Shown here one piece after another: positions 8,501 to 15,265 of a stretch of DNA of 64,000 bases; position 1 is the first letter of the stretch, and every line of letters starts with the position of its first letter. Origin of the DNA: DATHAP01 sp963762865 (GTDB lineage: Bacteria > Actinomycetota > Actinomycetes > JACCUZ01); NCBI GenBank assembly GCA_963762865.1, contig CAVXNC010000011.1:310001-374000 (forward strand), written 5' to 3'. The notes below the pieces were generated by a model. The model saw nothing but the letters and a program-made list of their open reading frames with translations, searched no databases and was not told where the DNA came from. Both the position numbers and the translations under genes were made by a program.

Positions 8501-9921
8501 CCGGTGTCGTGCGCATCGTCGACCCGGGCTCCGGGCGCGTGTCGGAGCGCCTCACGGGAGCGCCGTGGCTGACCAGCAACCGGACCGTGGCGCTGTCCGA
8601 CGACGGGTCGGTCCTGGTGACGACCGGGAGCCGCGGTGCCGTCCGGTGGGACCTGCGCACCCGCCGGCCGCAGTGGGTGTCGAGCATCGACGGGCAGAAC
8701 TGCACGGTCGCCCTGGTCGAGCCACGGTCGCGCACGGTGCTGTGCGGCGGCCTGTTCTCCCGGGTCGTCGCACTCGACCTCGACACCGGCCAGAGCACCA
8801 CCTCGGACTACGACCTGCAGCGCGGCGAGATCTCCGACCTTCTGCTCACGCCCGACGGCAGCACCCTGGTGGAGCTCAGCGGGACCCAGCGGGTGCTCGC
8901 CAGGTGGCGGCTGGACGGCCTGGGACCCATCACCTCGAGCCTGCCGCCCGACGAGACGCCGATCGGCTACAACAGCGACGGGACGCTGCTGCTCACCCGC
9001 AGCCCCGAGCAGGACAACGTCAACCAGTACGTCGTCGCGGACACGACGGTCATCTCGGCGACCACCGGCGAGGTCGTCTGGCGGGCCGGCGGCCACGTCG
9101 CCGCCGCCTGGGCCGACACGCCGGACCACGTGGTGGTCTGGAGCAGCGACGGGACGGGCCGGGTCCTGGACGTGCGCACCGGGGCGACCGTGCGGCGGCT
9201 GGCCGGCGCGTTCACCGGCTTCGACGTGGACAGCGAGGCGGTGCCGCCCGGGAGCGGCCGGCTGCTCGGCTGGGTGGAGGGCACGGGCGGCGGGCAGACG
9301 CACTGGGCCGTGTGGGACCTGTCCACCGGTGACCTCCTCGCGACCGAGGGCCTGTCGTGGGAGCGCGATGCCTCGCTGCACCCGGACGGCCGGCTCCTGT
9401 TGGCCGTCAACGAGGACAGCCTCGCGACGTACGACCTCACTGACGACATCGGCACACCGGTGGCGACCCGGGACGAGATCGACCTGGCCGCGGTGTCCCG
9501 CACCGGCCTGGTCGCAGCCCACGGCGACGACCGGATCTCCTTCTACCGCGCGCGCACGCTGCGACCGGCCGGCCCACCGCTGCGGGAGGCGCCCGGAGAG
9601 ACCGAGCAGCTCACGTTCAGCCAGGACGGCCGGTTGCTGCTGGTCCGCAGCTCGACCGGCTCGATCCGCCTCGTCGACACCGCCGCGCGCACCCAGCTCG
9701 GCGAGCCGATCGAGCAGGGGCTCGACCGGCACCGGGTCGCGGCGCTGCGGCCCGACGGCCGCGCGCTTGCGGTGCGGACCGACGACGGGATCCGGGTGTG
9801 GGACCTCCGCCCGCACCACTGGGCCCGCGCCGTCTGCTCGATGGTCGGGCGCAGCCTCACGAGGGAGGAGTGGGCGACCTTCCTCGGCGAAGTCGGCCCC
9901 TACGACCCGAGCTGCCGCTAG
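5593..9921 (+). CDS. SARP-type regulator fused to nSTAND NTPase and WD40 repeats
   Basis: A 1442-residue multidomain protein. Residues about 1-95 are an OmpR-like winged helix (ALSLLGPLQVDG, VVLSALAVHAGD). Residues about 100-245 are a BTAD helical domain, as in AfsR/SARP activators. A STAND ATPase follows, opened by CPWKGLLVYDRDDADRFFGR, with Walker A GPSGCGKSS near residue 295 and a Walker B-like VLVVDQLEELF near 345. A hydrophobic segment near 661-681 (LALVATALGLVLALVAGTVAV) may cross the membrane. The C-terminal half is a run of degenerate WD40-type blades. STAND proteins are ligand-gated switches whose repeats sense a signal. A membrane-tethered transcription regulator is inferred. Start chosen at GTG 5593; GTG 5588 is out of frame. 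Confidence 0.88.
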   Translation: MALSLLGPLQVDGNGRLSPRDRVVLSALAVHAGDALPAERLADALWGEEPPASWPKVVQGSIVRLRRSLGRDAVQTTTGGYRLALGEDEIDIRRFERLVERGRLLATREEHDRAAATYEQALALWRGAPLADIEDWPDGRAEVVRLDELRQATEEALLDARLAAGHDVVAEASALVRAAPLREHRWWQLALGLYRGGRQSEALEAVRRARRTLQEDLGLDPGKELTDLEQDILQHAPALHGPTAAEVTDRGYCPWKGLLVYDRDDADRFFGREPEVRACLRALRGSPLLVVAGPSGCGKSSMVRAGLVPALLAAGDTATVMTPGTDPSAALVAAVASAHTSQVLVVDQLEELFTAGHQPAVVTAFLDQLVALTSSGTRVVAVVRADQLGGLSTSAGMARLAERGLHLVTPMSTDGLREAVEGPAAQAGLRLEPGLVELLVRDIEDEPGALPLLSHALAETWVRREAGVLTLDGYRSTGGIRGAVAQSAEQMWETLPPEQQDDVRALWLRLVVPTAGGEPTAVRLPLGVAAPDPQRRRVVDLLVRCRLVTTDDRTVSVAHEAVIRAWPRLRSWLDEDTAGLLTLRHLAVAADDWDARGRPDSELYRGARLEAALAWREGSAPSLTAVENAFLEAASARAAADRAAAMAADRQRVRATRRLRLALVATALGLVLALVAGTVAVQRGRDASRTASDALVEKLAAQSVALRSTQRDLAALLAVEAYRLRPDARTRSALLGVFTARPGFLGYLPTGSAGAPGVPLGSGHILADGTLLAVGVDGVLRSVDLETGATSASFPSPGTAPTGALLGVSRDGSTAATVSWDGAEEGGGRATLAVFDVASRERRAPEVALPLDVGGIAVSPDGRYVAVSGYDDGRVLVYDTAGATALPDLDTVDSPAAGVLSLPPIGPAAGLEAVADYAAGLTDQPQDFRGDARLDDPRLPPPAYASTREQRYTAALAFLPDGRLVAGSETGVVRIVDPGSGRVSERLTGAPWLTSNRTVALSDDGSVLVTTGSRGAVRWDLRTRRPQWVSSIDGQNCTVALVEPRSRTVLCGGLFSRVVALDLDTGQSTTSDYDLQRGEISDLLLTPDGSTLVELSGTQRVLARWRLDGLGPITSSLPPDETPIGYNSDGTLLLTRSPEQDNVNQYVVADTTVISATTGEVVWRAGGHVAAAWADTPDHVVVWSSDGTGRVLDVRTGATVRRLAGAFTGFDVDSEAVPPGSGRLLGWVEGTGGGQTHWAVWDLSTGDLLATEGLSWERDASLHPDGRLLLAVNEDSLATYDLTDDIGTPVATRDEIDLAAVSRTGLVAAHGDDRISFYRARTLRPAGPPLREAPGETEQLTFSQDGRLLLVRSSTGSIRLVDTAARTQLGEPIEQGLDRHRVAALRPDGRALAVRTDDGIRVWDLRPHHWARAVCSMVGRSLTREEWATFLGEVGPYDPSCR

Positions 9922-9970
9922 GCGCCGAGCCTGCCGCTAGGCGCCGAGCGCTGCCGCTAGGCGCCGAGCG
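9912..9970. repeat. three tandem copies of a 19-20 bp unit at convergent stops
   Basis: The unit CTGCCGCTAGGCGCCGAG plus one or two bases occurs at 9912-9930, 9931-9950 and 9951-9970. The first copy carries the TAG of the SARP gene and the last carries the CTA (TAG on minus) of the aldolase gene, so the duplication spans both convergent stop codons. Confidence 0.8.
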
Positions 9971-10979
9971 CGCGCACCAGTACCCCGGCAGCGACGTCGA
10001 CGTCGTCGTCACCGATGTCGAGGTGGGTCACGAAGCGCAGGTGCGTCGGGTCGAGGAGGCTGAGCAGCACGCCCTCGTCGCGCGCCCGGGCCACGACCGC
10101 GGGCGCGTCGGCGGTCGCGATGACCACGATGTTGGTCTCGACGGTCGACGGGTCGAGCGCGTCGGGGACCTTGGCCGCGACGGCGTCGGCCAGCCGGCGG
10201 GCCCTGGCGTGGTCATCGGCGACGCGCGCGACGTGGTGGTCGAGCGCGTGCAGCCCGGCCGCCGCCAGGATGCCGACCTGCCGCATCCCGCCGCCGAGCC
10301 GCTTGCGCCAGATCCGCGCGGCGTCGACGCGGTCGCGCGACGACGCGAGGAGCGACCCGACCGGTGCGCCGAGTCCCTTCGACAGGCAGACGCTGACGGT
10401 GTCGGCCAGCTGTCCGTACGTCGCCAACGGCACCCCGCTGGCGACATGGGCGTTCCAGAGCCGGGCACCGTCGAGGTGCATCGTCACTCCGGTGGGCCGG
10501 GTGAGCTCGCGCAGCCGCTGCATCGACTCCAGCGGGATCACCGTGCCGCCGCCGAAGTTGTGCGTGTTCTCGATCGCGACGGCCGCGGTGGAGACGAAGT
10601 ACGGTCCGGCGCCCGGCCGGCTCATGCCGGCGACCGTGTCTGGGTCGAAGCGGCCGTCGGGCGTCGACCAGGTGCGGGTCGTGATGCCGGCGAGAGCGGC
10701 CGCCGCGCCGAGCTCCGCACGCACGACGTGCGCGTCGGCGTCGCAGAGCAGCTCCTGGCCGGGCGCCACGAGGGTGCGGATGCCGAGCTGGTTGGCCATC
10801 GTGCCGGTCGGTGTGAAGACGGCCGCCTCGTGGCCGAGCAGCTCGGCGACCCGCTGCTCGAGCGCGTCGACGGTCGGGTCCTCGCCGTAGACGTCATCAC
10901 CCACCTCGGCCGCGGCCATCGCGGCTCGCATCGCGTCGGTGGGTCGGGTCACGGTGTCGCTGCGCAGGTCGATCGGCAC
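9957..10979 (-). CDS. ltaE: low-specificity L-threonine aldolase (PLP-dependent)
   Basis: A 340-residue fold-type I PLP enzyme that splits threonine and related beta-hydroxy amino acids to glycine and an aldehyde. The N terminus IDLRSDTVTRPTDAMR is diagnostic of the family. EDPTVDALEQRVAELLGHEA, the NTHNFGGG loop, HLDGARLWNA and the PLP Lys in CLSKGLGAPVGS are all present. Start chosen at GTG 10979 because a -10 hexamer lies 7 nt upstream and the family N terminus begins here; the frame stays open farther upstream but that stretch is Arg-rich and unlike the family. It converges on the SARP gene with the tandem repeat at its 3' end. Confidence 0.92.
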   Translation of the reverse strand: MPIDLRSDTVTRPTDAMRAAMAAAEVGDDVYGEDPTVDALEQRVAELLGHEAAVFTPTGTMANQLGIRTLVAPGQELLCDADAHVVRAELGAAAALAGITTRTWSTPDGRFDPDTVAGMSRPGAGPYFVSTAAVAIENTHNFGGGTVIPLESMQRLRELTRPTGVTMHLDGARLWNAHVASGVPLATYGQLADTVSVCLSKGLGAPVGSLLASSRDRVDAARIWRKRLGGGMRQVGILAAAGLHALDHHVARVADDHARARRLADAVAAKVPDALDPSTVETNIVVIATADAPAVVARARDEGVLLSLLDPTHLRFVTHLDIGDDDVDVAAGVLVRALGA

Positions 10980-10986
10980 CCGCCAG

Positions 10987-10992
10987 AGCCTA
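10987..10992 (-). promoter_or_regulatory. -10 hexamer TAGGCT for the threonine aldolase
   Basis: Read on the minus strand, TAGGCT is followed by 7 nt and then the GTG at 10979. This predicts a leaderless transcript and supports that start. Confidence 0.5.
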
Positions 10993-11167
10993 GGCCGCGC
11001 GATGTTCCGCGAGCGCTGCGAGTCCGCACGGCCGCACGGCCACCCCAGCGTGTCGGGCGTGTCGGGAGCGCTCGGCGGTCGGGCGCGTCGAGCCGGCACG
11101 TTGGCCCGCATCTCGTAGTCGACGGCCTTAGGCTGCGCGGCGTACTCGACCGTCTCGGGGAGGCACC

Positions 11168-11719
11168 GTGCCGCACGTCGACGTCCACCTCAACGCGCGC
11201 CTGCAGCCGATGCACCGCGGCGAGCGCTACGAGGAGCCGCTGGAGCCCGTCCTCGCGCGGCTCGCCCCCGGCAGCGAGGTGGTGGGCGGCGGGACCCTGA
11301 CGTCCGAGGAGGGCGAGCCGCTCTCCTGCGACATCGAGCTGCACCTCACCGACGACGGCATGGCGCATGCCACCGAGCTGATGCGTGCTCTCGAGTCGCT
11401 CGGCGCGCCGCGCGGCTCGACCTGGTCGGTCGGCGACGACGCGCCGGTCCCCTTCGGCACCAGTGAGGGTGTCGCGGTCTACCTGAACGGCACCGACCTG
11501 CCCGACGAGGTCTACCGCGACAACGACGTCAACGACCTCATCAGCCAGCTGCTCGACCGGGTCGGCGACGAGGGCGACCTGCACTCGTGGTGGGAGGGAC
11601 CGCGCGAGTCGGCGCTCTACCTCTACGGCCGGTCCGCAGCCGTCATCAAGGACCGCGGTGCCGATGTGCTCGCCGTGCATCCGCTTGCCCAGCGCTGCCG
11701 GGTGGTCGACCTCACCTGA
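11168..11719 (+). CDS. conserved hypothetical protein, cytoplasmic
   Basis: A 183-residue acidic protein with no signal peptide or membrane span. A GGGGAGG Shine-Dalgarno lies about 6 nt before the GTG at 11168, and TAGGCT at 11129-11134 is a candidate -10. Visible stretches include HVDVHLNARLQPMHRGERYE, an SCDIELHLTDDGMAHATELM segment and RESALYLYGRSAAVI. The mix of a duplicated alpha/beta pattern with conserved charged residues suggests a small globular fold. I do not recognise a family or function. It lies between the divergent aldolase and the convergent class II DAHP synthase. Confidence 0.7.
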   Translation: MPHVDVHLNARLQPMHRGERYEEPLEPVLARLAPGSEVVGGGTLTSEEGEPLSCDIELHLTDDGMAHATELMRALESLGAPRGSTWSVGDDAPVPFGTSEGVAVYLNGTDLPDEVYRDNDVNDLISQLLDRVGDEGDLHSWWEGPRESALYLYGRSAAVIKDRGADVLAVHPLAQRCRVVDLT

Positions 11720-11758
11720 GGCACGCGCAGGCACTCGGCGCCGACGACGCCGACAGGC

Positions 11759-13120
11759 TCAGCGCTCGGCCAGCATCTCCGCGACGAGGAACGCCAGCTC
11801 CAGCGACTGCCCGTGGTTGAGGCGCGGGTCGCAGGCCGTCTGGTAGCGCAGCGGCAGGTCGGTCTCCCCCAGCCCACCGGACCCGCCGAGGCACTCCGTG
11901 ACGTCGTCGCCGGTGAGCTCCATGTGCAGGCCGCCGGGGTGCGTGCCCAGCGCCCGGTGCACCTCGAAGAAGCCGCGCACCTCGTCGATGACGTCGTCGA
12001 ACTGTCGGGTCTTGCGGCCGTCCGGCGCGTCGAACGTGTTGCCGTGCATCGGGTCGCACACCCACGCGACCGTCGCGCCGCTCGCCGTGACCTTGTCGAC
12101 CAGCGGCGGCAGCGCGTCGCGCACCTGGCCGGCACCCATCCGGGACACGAAGGTCAGCCGGCCGGGCACGTCGTCGGGGTTCAGCCGCTCGACGAGTGCC
12201 AGCGCGGTCTCCGGCGTCGTCGTCGGGCCGAGCTTGACGGCGACCGGGTTGTGGATCGAGGCGGCGAAGGCGATGTGCGCGCCGTCGAGGTCGCGGGTCC
12301 GATCCCCGATCCACACCAGGTGCGCCGACACGTCGTAGGGCAGCCCCGTCCGGGAGTCGATCCGCGTCAGCGCGCGCTCGTAGTCCAGCAGCAGGGCCTC
12401 GTGGGACGAGTACATGTCGACCGTACGGAATGCTTCCGGGTCGACGCCGCACGCGTGCATGAAGGCCAGCGCCCGGTCGATGTCGCGGGCCATCAGCTCG
12501 TAGCGCTGGTGGGCCGCGCTGCCGCGCACGAAGCCGCGGTTCCACGCGTGCACCTCGCGCAGGTCGGCGAAGCCACCCTGGGTGAAGGCGCGCAGCAGGT
12601 TCAGCGTCGCCGCGGACGAGTTGTAGACGCGGAGCAGTCTCTTCGGGTCGTACGTCCGGGCTGATGCGGTGAACTCCAGACCGTTGACGGCGTCGCCCCG
12701 GTAGGCCGGCAGGGTGATGCCGTTGCGCGTCTCGGTGTCGGAGCTGCGCGGCTTGGCGAACTGCCCCGCGATCCGGCCGACCTTGACGACCGGGACCCGG
12801 GCGCCGTAGGTCAGGACGACGGCCATCTGCAGCAGCGTCTTGATCTTGTTGCGGATCGAGTCGGCGGTGGCGTCCACGAAGGTCTCGGCGCAGTCGCCGC
12901 CCTGGAGCAGGAAGGCCTCGCCGCGGGCGACCGCGCCGAGCCGCTCGGTCAGCTGGTCGCACTCGCCGGCGAAGACCAGCGGCGGCTGGGTCCGCAGCTC
13001 GGCGACCACCTCGTCCAGCACGGCCAGGTCCGGCCAGGCCGGCTGCTGGCCGGCGGCCGGCACCTCCTGCGCGGCGGCGGGCACCTCCTGCTGGGCGGCC
13101 GGCACCTCCTGCTGGGTCAC
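11759..13120 (-). CDS. aroG: class II 3-deoxy-7-phosphoheptulonate (DAHP) synthase
   Basis: A 453-residue plant/mycobacterial-type DAHP synthase. Diagnostic blocks are LLQGGDCAETF, the VPVVKVGRIAGQFAKPRS segment, GDAVNGLEFTA, HEALLLDYERALTR, SAHLVWIGDRTR, HNPVAVKLGP and CDPMHGNTF, ending with a conserved helical tail. In mycobacteria this enzyme binds chorismate mutase and is feedback-inhibited by aromatic amino acids. The N terminus carries three copies of a QEVPAA-type heptad (residues about 4-23), an unusual low-complexity extension. The GTG at 13120 is preceded by TAGGCT at a 6-nt spacing. A type I-beta isozyme lies at 2914-3969. Confidence 0.95.
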   Translation of the reverse strand: MTQQEVPAAQQEVPAAAQEVPAAGQQPAWPDLAVLDEVVAELRTQPPLVFAGECDQLTERLGAVARGEAFLLQGGDCAETFVDATADSIRNKIKTLLQMAVVLTYGARVPVVKVGRIAGQFAKPRSSDTETRNGITLPAYRGDAVNGLEFTASARTYDPKRLLRVYNSSAATLNLLRAFTQGGFADLREVHAWNRGFVRGSAAHQRYELMARDIDRALAFMHACGVDPEAFRTVDMYSSHEALLLDYERALTRIDSRTGLPYDVSAHLVWIGDRTRDLDGAHIAFAASIHNPVAVKLGPTTTPETALALVERLNPDDVPGRLTFVSRMGAGQVRDALPPLVDKVTASGATVAWVCDPMHGNTFDAPDGRKTRQFDDVIDEVRGFFEVHRALGTHPGGLHMELTGDDVTECLGGSGGLGETDLPLRYQTACDPRLNHGQSLELAFLVAEMLAER

Positions 13121-13126
13121 CCCACC

Positions 13127-13132
13127 AGCCTA
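13127..13132 (-). promoter_or_regulatory. -10 hexamer TAGGCT for class II aroG
   Basis: On the minus strand TAGGCT is 6 nt upstream of the GTG at 13120, consistent with a leaderless mRNA. No attenuator or leader peptide was seen. Confidence 0.5.
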
Positions 13133-13252
13133 CGGGCGCCACGCCCACCCCACCCGCAAAGTCCGTCCCGCCCGGAGCGTGACCTCCCGCACCCGACGTC
13201 GTTGCACACGACGAACCCGCCTCGAACCGACCAGCTCGACCCCGGGAGTGTC

Positions 13253-14311
13253 ATGCGCCTCGTACGTCCAGCAGCTGCGGCTGCCGCAGCCCTCGCCGCC
13301 GTCGCCCTGACGGCCAGCCCCGCCAGCGCCGCCCCCAACGACCCGCTCTACGCCGAGCAGTACGGACCGCAGCAGGTCCACGCAGAGCAGGCCTGGGCCA
13401 CCAGCAGGGGCGCCGGGACCGTGATCGCCGTCGTCGACACCGGCGTGGACCTCACCCACGAGGACCTGGCGGGCAAGCTCGTCAGCGGCGCCACGTTCAT
13501 CGAGTGCAACCCCTCCTGCGGCAACGGCAACTGGAAGGGCCCGGACGGGGTCGGCCAGCCCAACGACGCGCACGGCACCCACGTCTCGGGCATCGCCGCC
13601 GCCGCGACCGGCAACGGCATCGGCATCGCCGGCGTCGCCCCCGACGCCCAGATCATGCCGGTCAAGGTGCTCGAGGACGGCAGCGGCGCGTTCGAGGACA
13701 TCGCCAACGGCGTCCGCTGGGCGGCCGACCACGGTGCCGACGTCATCAACATGAGCCTCGGCGGCCTCCAGGGCACCCAGGTCCTGAGCCTGACCGGTCT
13801 CGACTCGACGCTGCAGGACGCGATCCTCTACGCGAAGTCGAAGGGCGTCGCCATCATCGCGGCGGCCGGCAACGACTCGGTCCCGCTGTGCAACAGCCCC
13901 GGCTTCGACGAGGGCGTCCTGTGCGTCGTCTCCACGGACAGCCGTGAGCTCCGGTCGGCCTTCAGCTCCGGCCCGGTCCGCCCGGACCTCAACGCCGTCT
14001 CCGCCCCCGGTGGCTCGCTCCTGCCGGTCTGCGGTGAGGACATCGTCTCGACCGTCCCGGCTGGTACGTCCTCGAGCGGGGCGACCTGCGGCTACGGCAA
14101 CAACTACGACGAGTACGCCGGCACCTCGATGGCCACGCCCCACGTGGCCGGTGTGGCAGCACTGCTCGCCGCACAGGGCCGCTCGGTGGACGCGATCTAC
14201 TCGACGCTGACCTCGACCGCCCGCACCCCCGGCCTCGGCCTGCGCGGCGTGTTCACGCCGGCCTACGGCTACGGCATCGTCGACGCGGCCGCTGCGGTGA
14301 CCGCTCCGTAA
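13253..14311 (+). CDS. secreted subtilisin-like serine peptidase (S8)
   Basis: A 352-residue protein with an Ala-rich signal peptide ending near SPASAAP (residues about 1-26). The S8 domain follows directly, without an obvious I9 propeptide. The catalytic Asp is in VVDTGVDL, His in DAHGTHVSGIA and Ser in GTSMATPHVAG; the oxyanion Asn is in AAAGNDS. Several paired cysteines (ECNPSCGNG, LCNSP with VLCVV, PVCGED, ATCGY) suggest disulfides, fitting an exported enzyme. The ATG at 13253 is chosen because the signal peptide begins there. A strong hairpin terminator lies 25 nt after the stop. Confidence 0.92.
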   Translation: MRLVRPAAAAAAALAAVALTASPASAAPNDPLYAEQYGPQQVHAEQAWATSRGAGTVIAVVDTGVDLTHEDLAGKLVSGATFIECNPSCGNGNWKGPDGVGQPNDAHGTHVSGIAAAATGNGIGIAGVAPDAQIMPVKVLEDGSGAFEDIANGVRWAADHGADVINMSLGGLQGTQVLSLTGLDSTLQDAILYAKSKGVAIIAAAGNDSVPLCNSPGFDEGVLCVVSTDSRELRSAFSSGPVRPDLNAVSAPGGSLLPVCGEDIVSTVPAGTSSSGATCGYGNNYDEYAGTSMATPHVAGVAALLAAQGRSVDAIYSTLTSTARTPGLGLRGVFTPAYGYGIVDAAAAVTAP

Positions 14312-14335
14312 AGACTCCTCCGGCAGGGGAGACAG

Positions 14336-14375
14336 ACAGAGCCCGGGCGGGCAGCGCAACCCGCCCGGGCTCTGT
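14336..14375 (+). terminator. 16-bp perfect stem-loop terminator
   Basis: Arms 14336-14351 and 14360-14375 are perfectly complementary, GC-rich, with an 8-nt loop, 25 nt after the subtilase stop codon. There is no T-tract, which is common for actinobacterial terminators. Confidence 0.75.
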
Positions 14376-14410
14376 CACGTCTGCCTCTTGACGTCCGCAC
14401 TTGGTTAGAC

Positions 14411-14429
14411 TTCACTAACGGTTAGTGAA
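14411..14429. promoter_or_regulatory. 19-bp perfect palindrome, probable ArsR operator
   Basis: TTCACTAAC-G-GTTAGTGAA spans 14411-14429 and overlaps the GTG start at 14425. Its size and position fit autoregulation by the ArsR-family protein it precedes. TTGACG at 14388-14393 is a possible -35, placing the transcript start near the start codon. Confidence 0.65.
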
Positions 14430-14757
14430 CACTGACCGAGCAGCCGACGGCTGGGGCGCCCTTGCGGACGAGACCCGGCGGGCCATCGTCGCCCGCCTGG
14501 CGGAACGACCTCGCGCGGTCGGGGAGCTGGCCGAGGGGCTGCCAGTGACCCGGTCGGCGGTCTCGCAGCACCTGAAGGTGCTCAAGGTCGCCGGCCTCGT
14601 CACGGACCGGGCCGAGGGGACCAGACGGATCTACGCCCTCGACCCGGTCGCCCTGGCCGCGCTCCGCGACCAGCTCGACACCTACTGGCGGCGGACGCTG
14701 GACGGCTTCGCCGACGTGGTCGCCGACGACCCGGCCCACCACAAGGAGGACTCATGA
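14425..14757 (+). CDS. ArsR-family transcriptional regulator
   Basis: A 110-residue winged-helix protein. The first half has WGALADETRRAIVARLAERP, and the recognition helix region is LPVTRSAVSQHLKVLKVAGL, followed by the beta-wing VTDRAEGTRRIYAL. No metal-binding ELCVCDL-type motif is present, so it belongs to the metal-independent SmtB/ArsR group that is commonly paired with SRPBCC genes. The C-terminal helix is LDTYWRRTLDGFADVV. It overlaps the next gene by 4 nt (ATGA) and has a 19-bp palindrome over its own start, consistent with an autorepressed two-gene operon. Confidence 0.9.
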   Translation: MNTDRAADGWGALADETRRAIVARLAERPRAVGELAEGLPVTRSAVSQHLKVLKVAGLVTDRAEGTRRIYALDPVALAALRDQLDTYWRRTLDGFADVVADDPAHHKEDS

Positions 14758-15236
14758 CCAGCACCGACGCCGTCGTGCGCAGCGTCTCGGTATCCGTGCC
14801 CGTGACCGAGGCCTTCGAGGTGTTCACCCAGCGGCTGGGCGACTTCAAGCCACCGGAGCACAACCTGCTCGGAGCACCGATCGCCGAGACGGTGGTGCAG
14901 CCCTGGGTGGGGGGTCACATCGTCGACCGGGCCGTCGACGGCAGCGAGTGCCGATGGGCCCGGATCCTGGCCTACGACCCACCTGACCGGCTGGTGTTCA
15001 GCTGGGACATCAGCCCGCGCTGGCAGCTCGAGTCCGACCCGGCCCGGACCAGCGAGGTCGAGGTCCGGTTCATCGCCGACTCGCCGGAGACCACCACGGT
15101 CCAGCTCGAGCACCGCAACCTCGACCGGCACGGCCCGGGCTGGGAAGGCATCCGCGACGGCGTCGACGGCAACGAGGGCTGGCCCCTCTACCTGACCCGG
15201 TACGCCGACCTGGCTCACGGCAAGGCGCTCGCCTGA
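14754..15236 (+). CDS. SRPBCC (AHSA1/START-like) protein
   Basis: A 160-residue helix-grip protein translated with the ArsR gene (4-nt overlap). It shows the AHSA1 pattern: an N-terminal VRSVSVSVPVTEAFEVFTQR strand-helix, a GGHIVDRAVDGSECRWARIL segment, then PPDRLVFSWDI and the terminal helix region EGWPLYLTRYADLAHG. Proteins of this fold bind hydrophobic ligands or act as ligand-binding partners. ArsR-SRPBCC pairs are widespread, but their substrates are mostly unknown. No catalytic residue can be assigned here. Confidence 0.85.
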   Translation: MTSTDAVVRSVSVSVPVTEAFEVFTQRLGDFKPPEHNLLGAPIAETVVQPWVGGHIVDRAVDGSECRWARILAYDPPDRLVFSWDISPRWQLESDPARTSEVEVRFIADSPETTTVQLEHRNLDRHGPGWEGIRDGVDGNEGWPLYLTRYADLAHGKALA

Positions 15237-15265
15237 CGGCTCCGTCCGAAACGGGCGCGGCCGCC

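Noticed and set aside
7978..9819. Long minus-strand frame opposite the WD40 part of the SARP-STAND gene.
   Set aside because: Composition is typical of antisense frames in GC-rich genes, with no motif and no plausible start signal.
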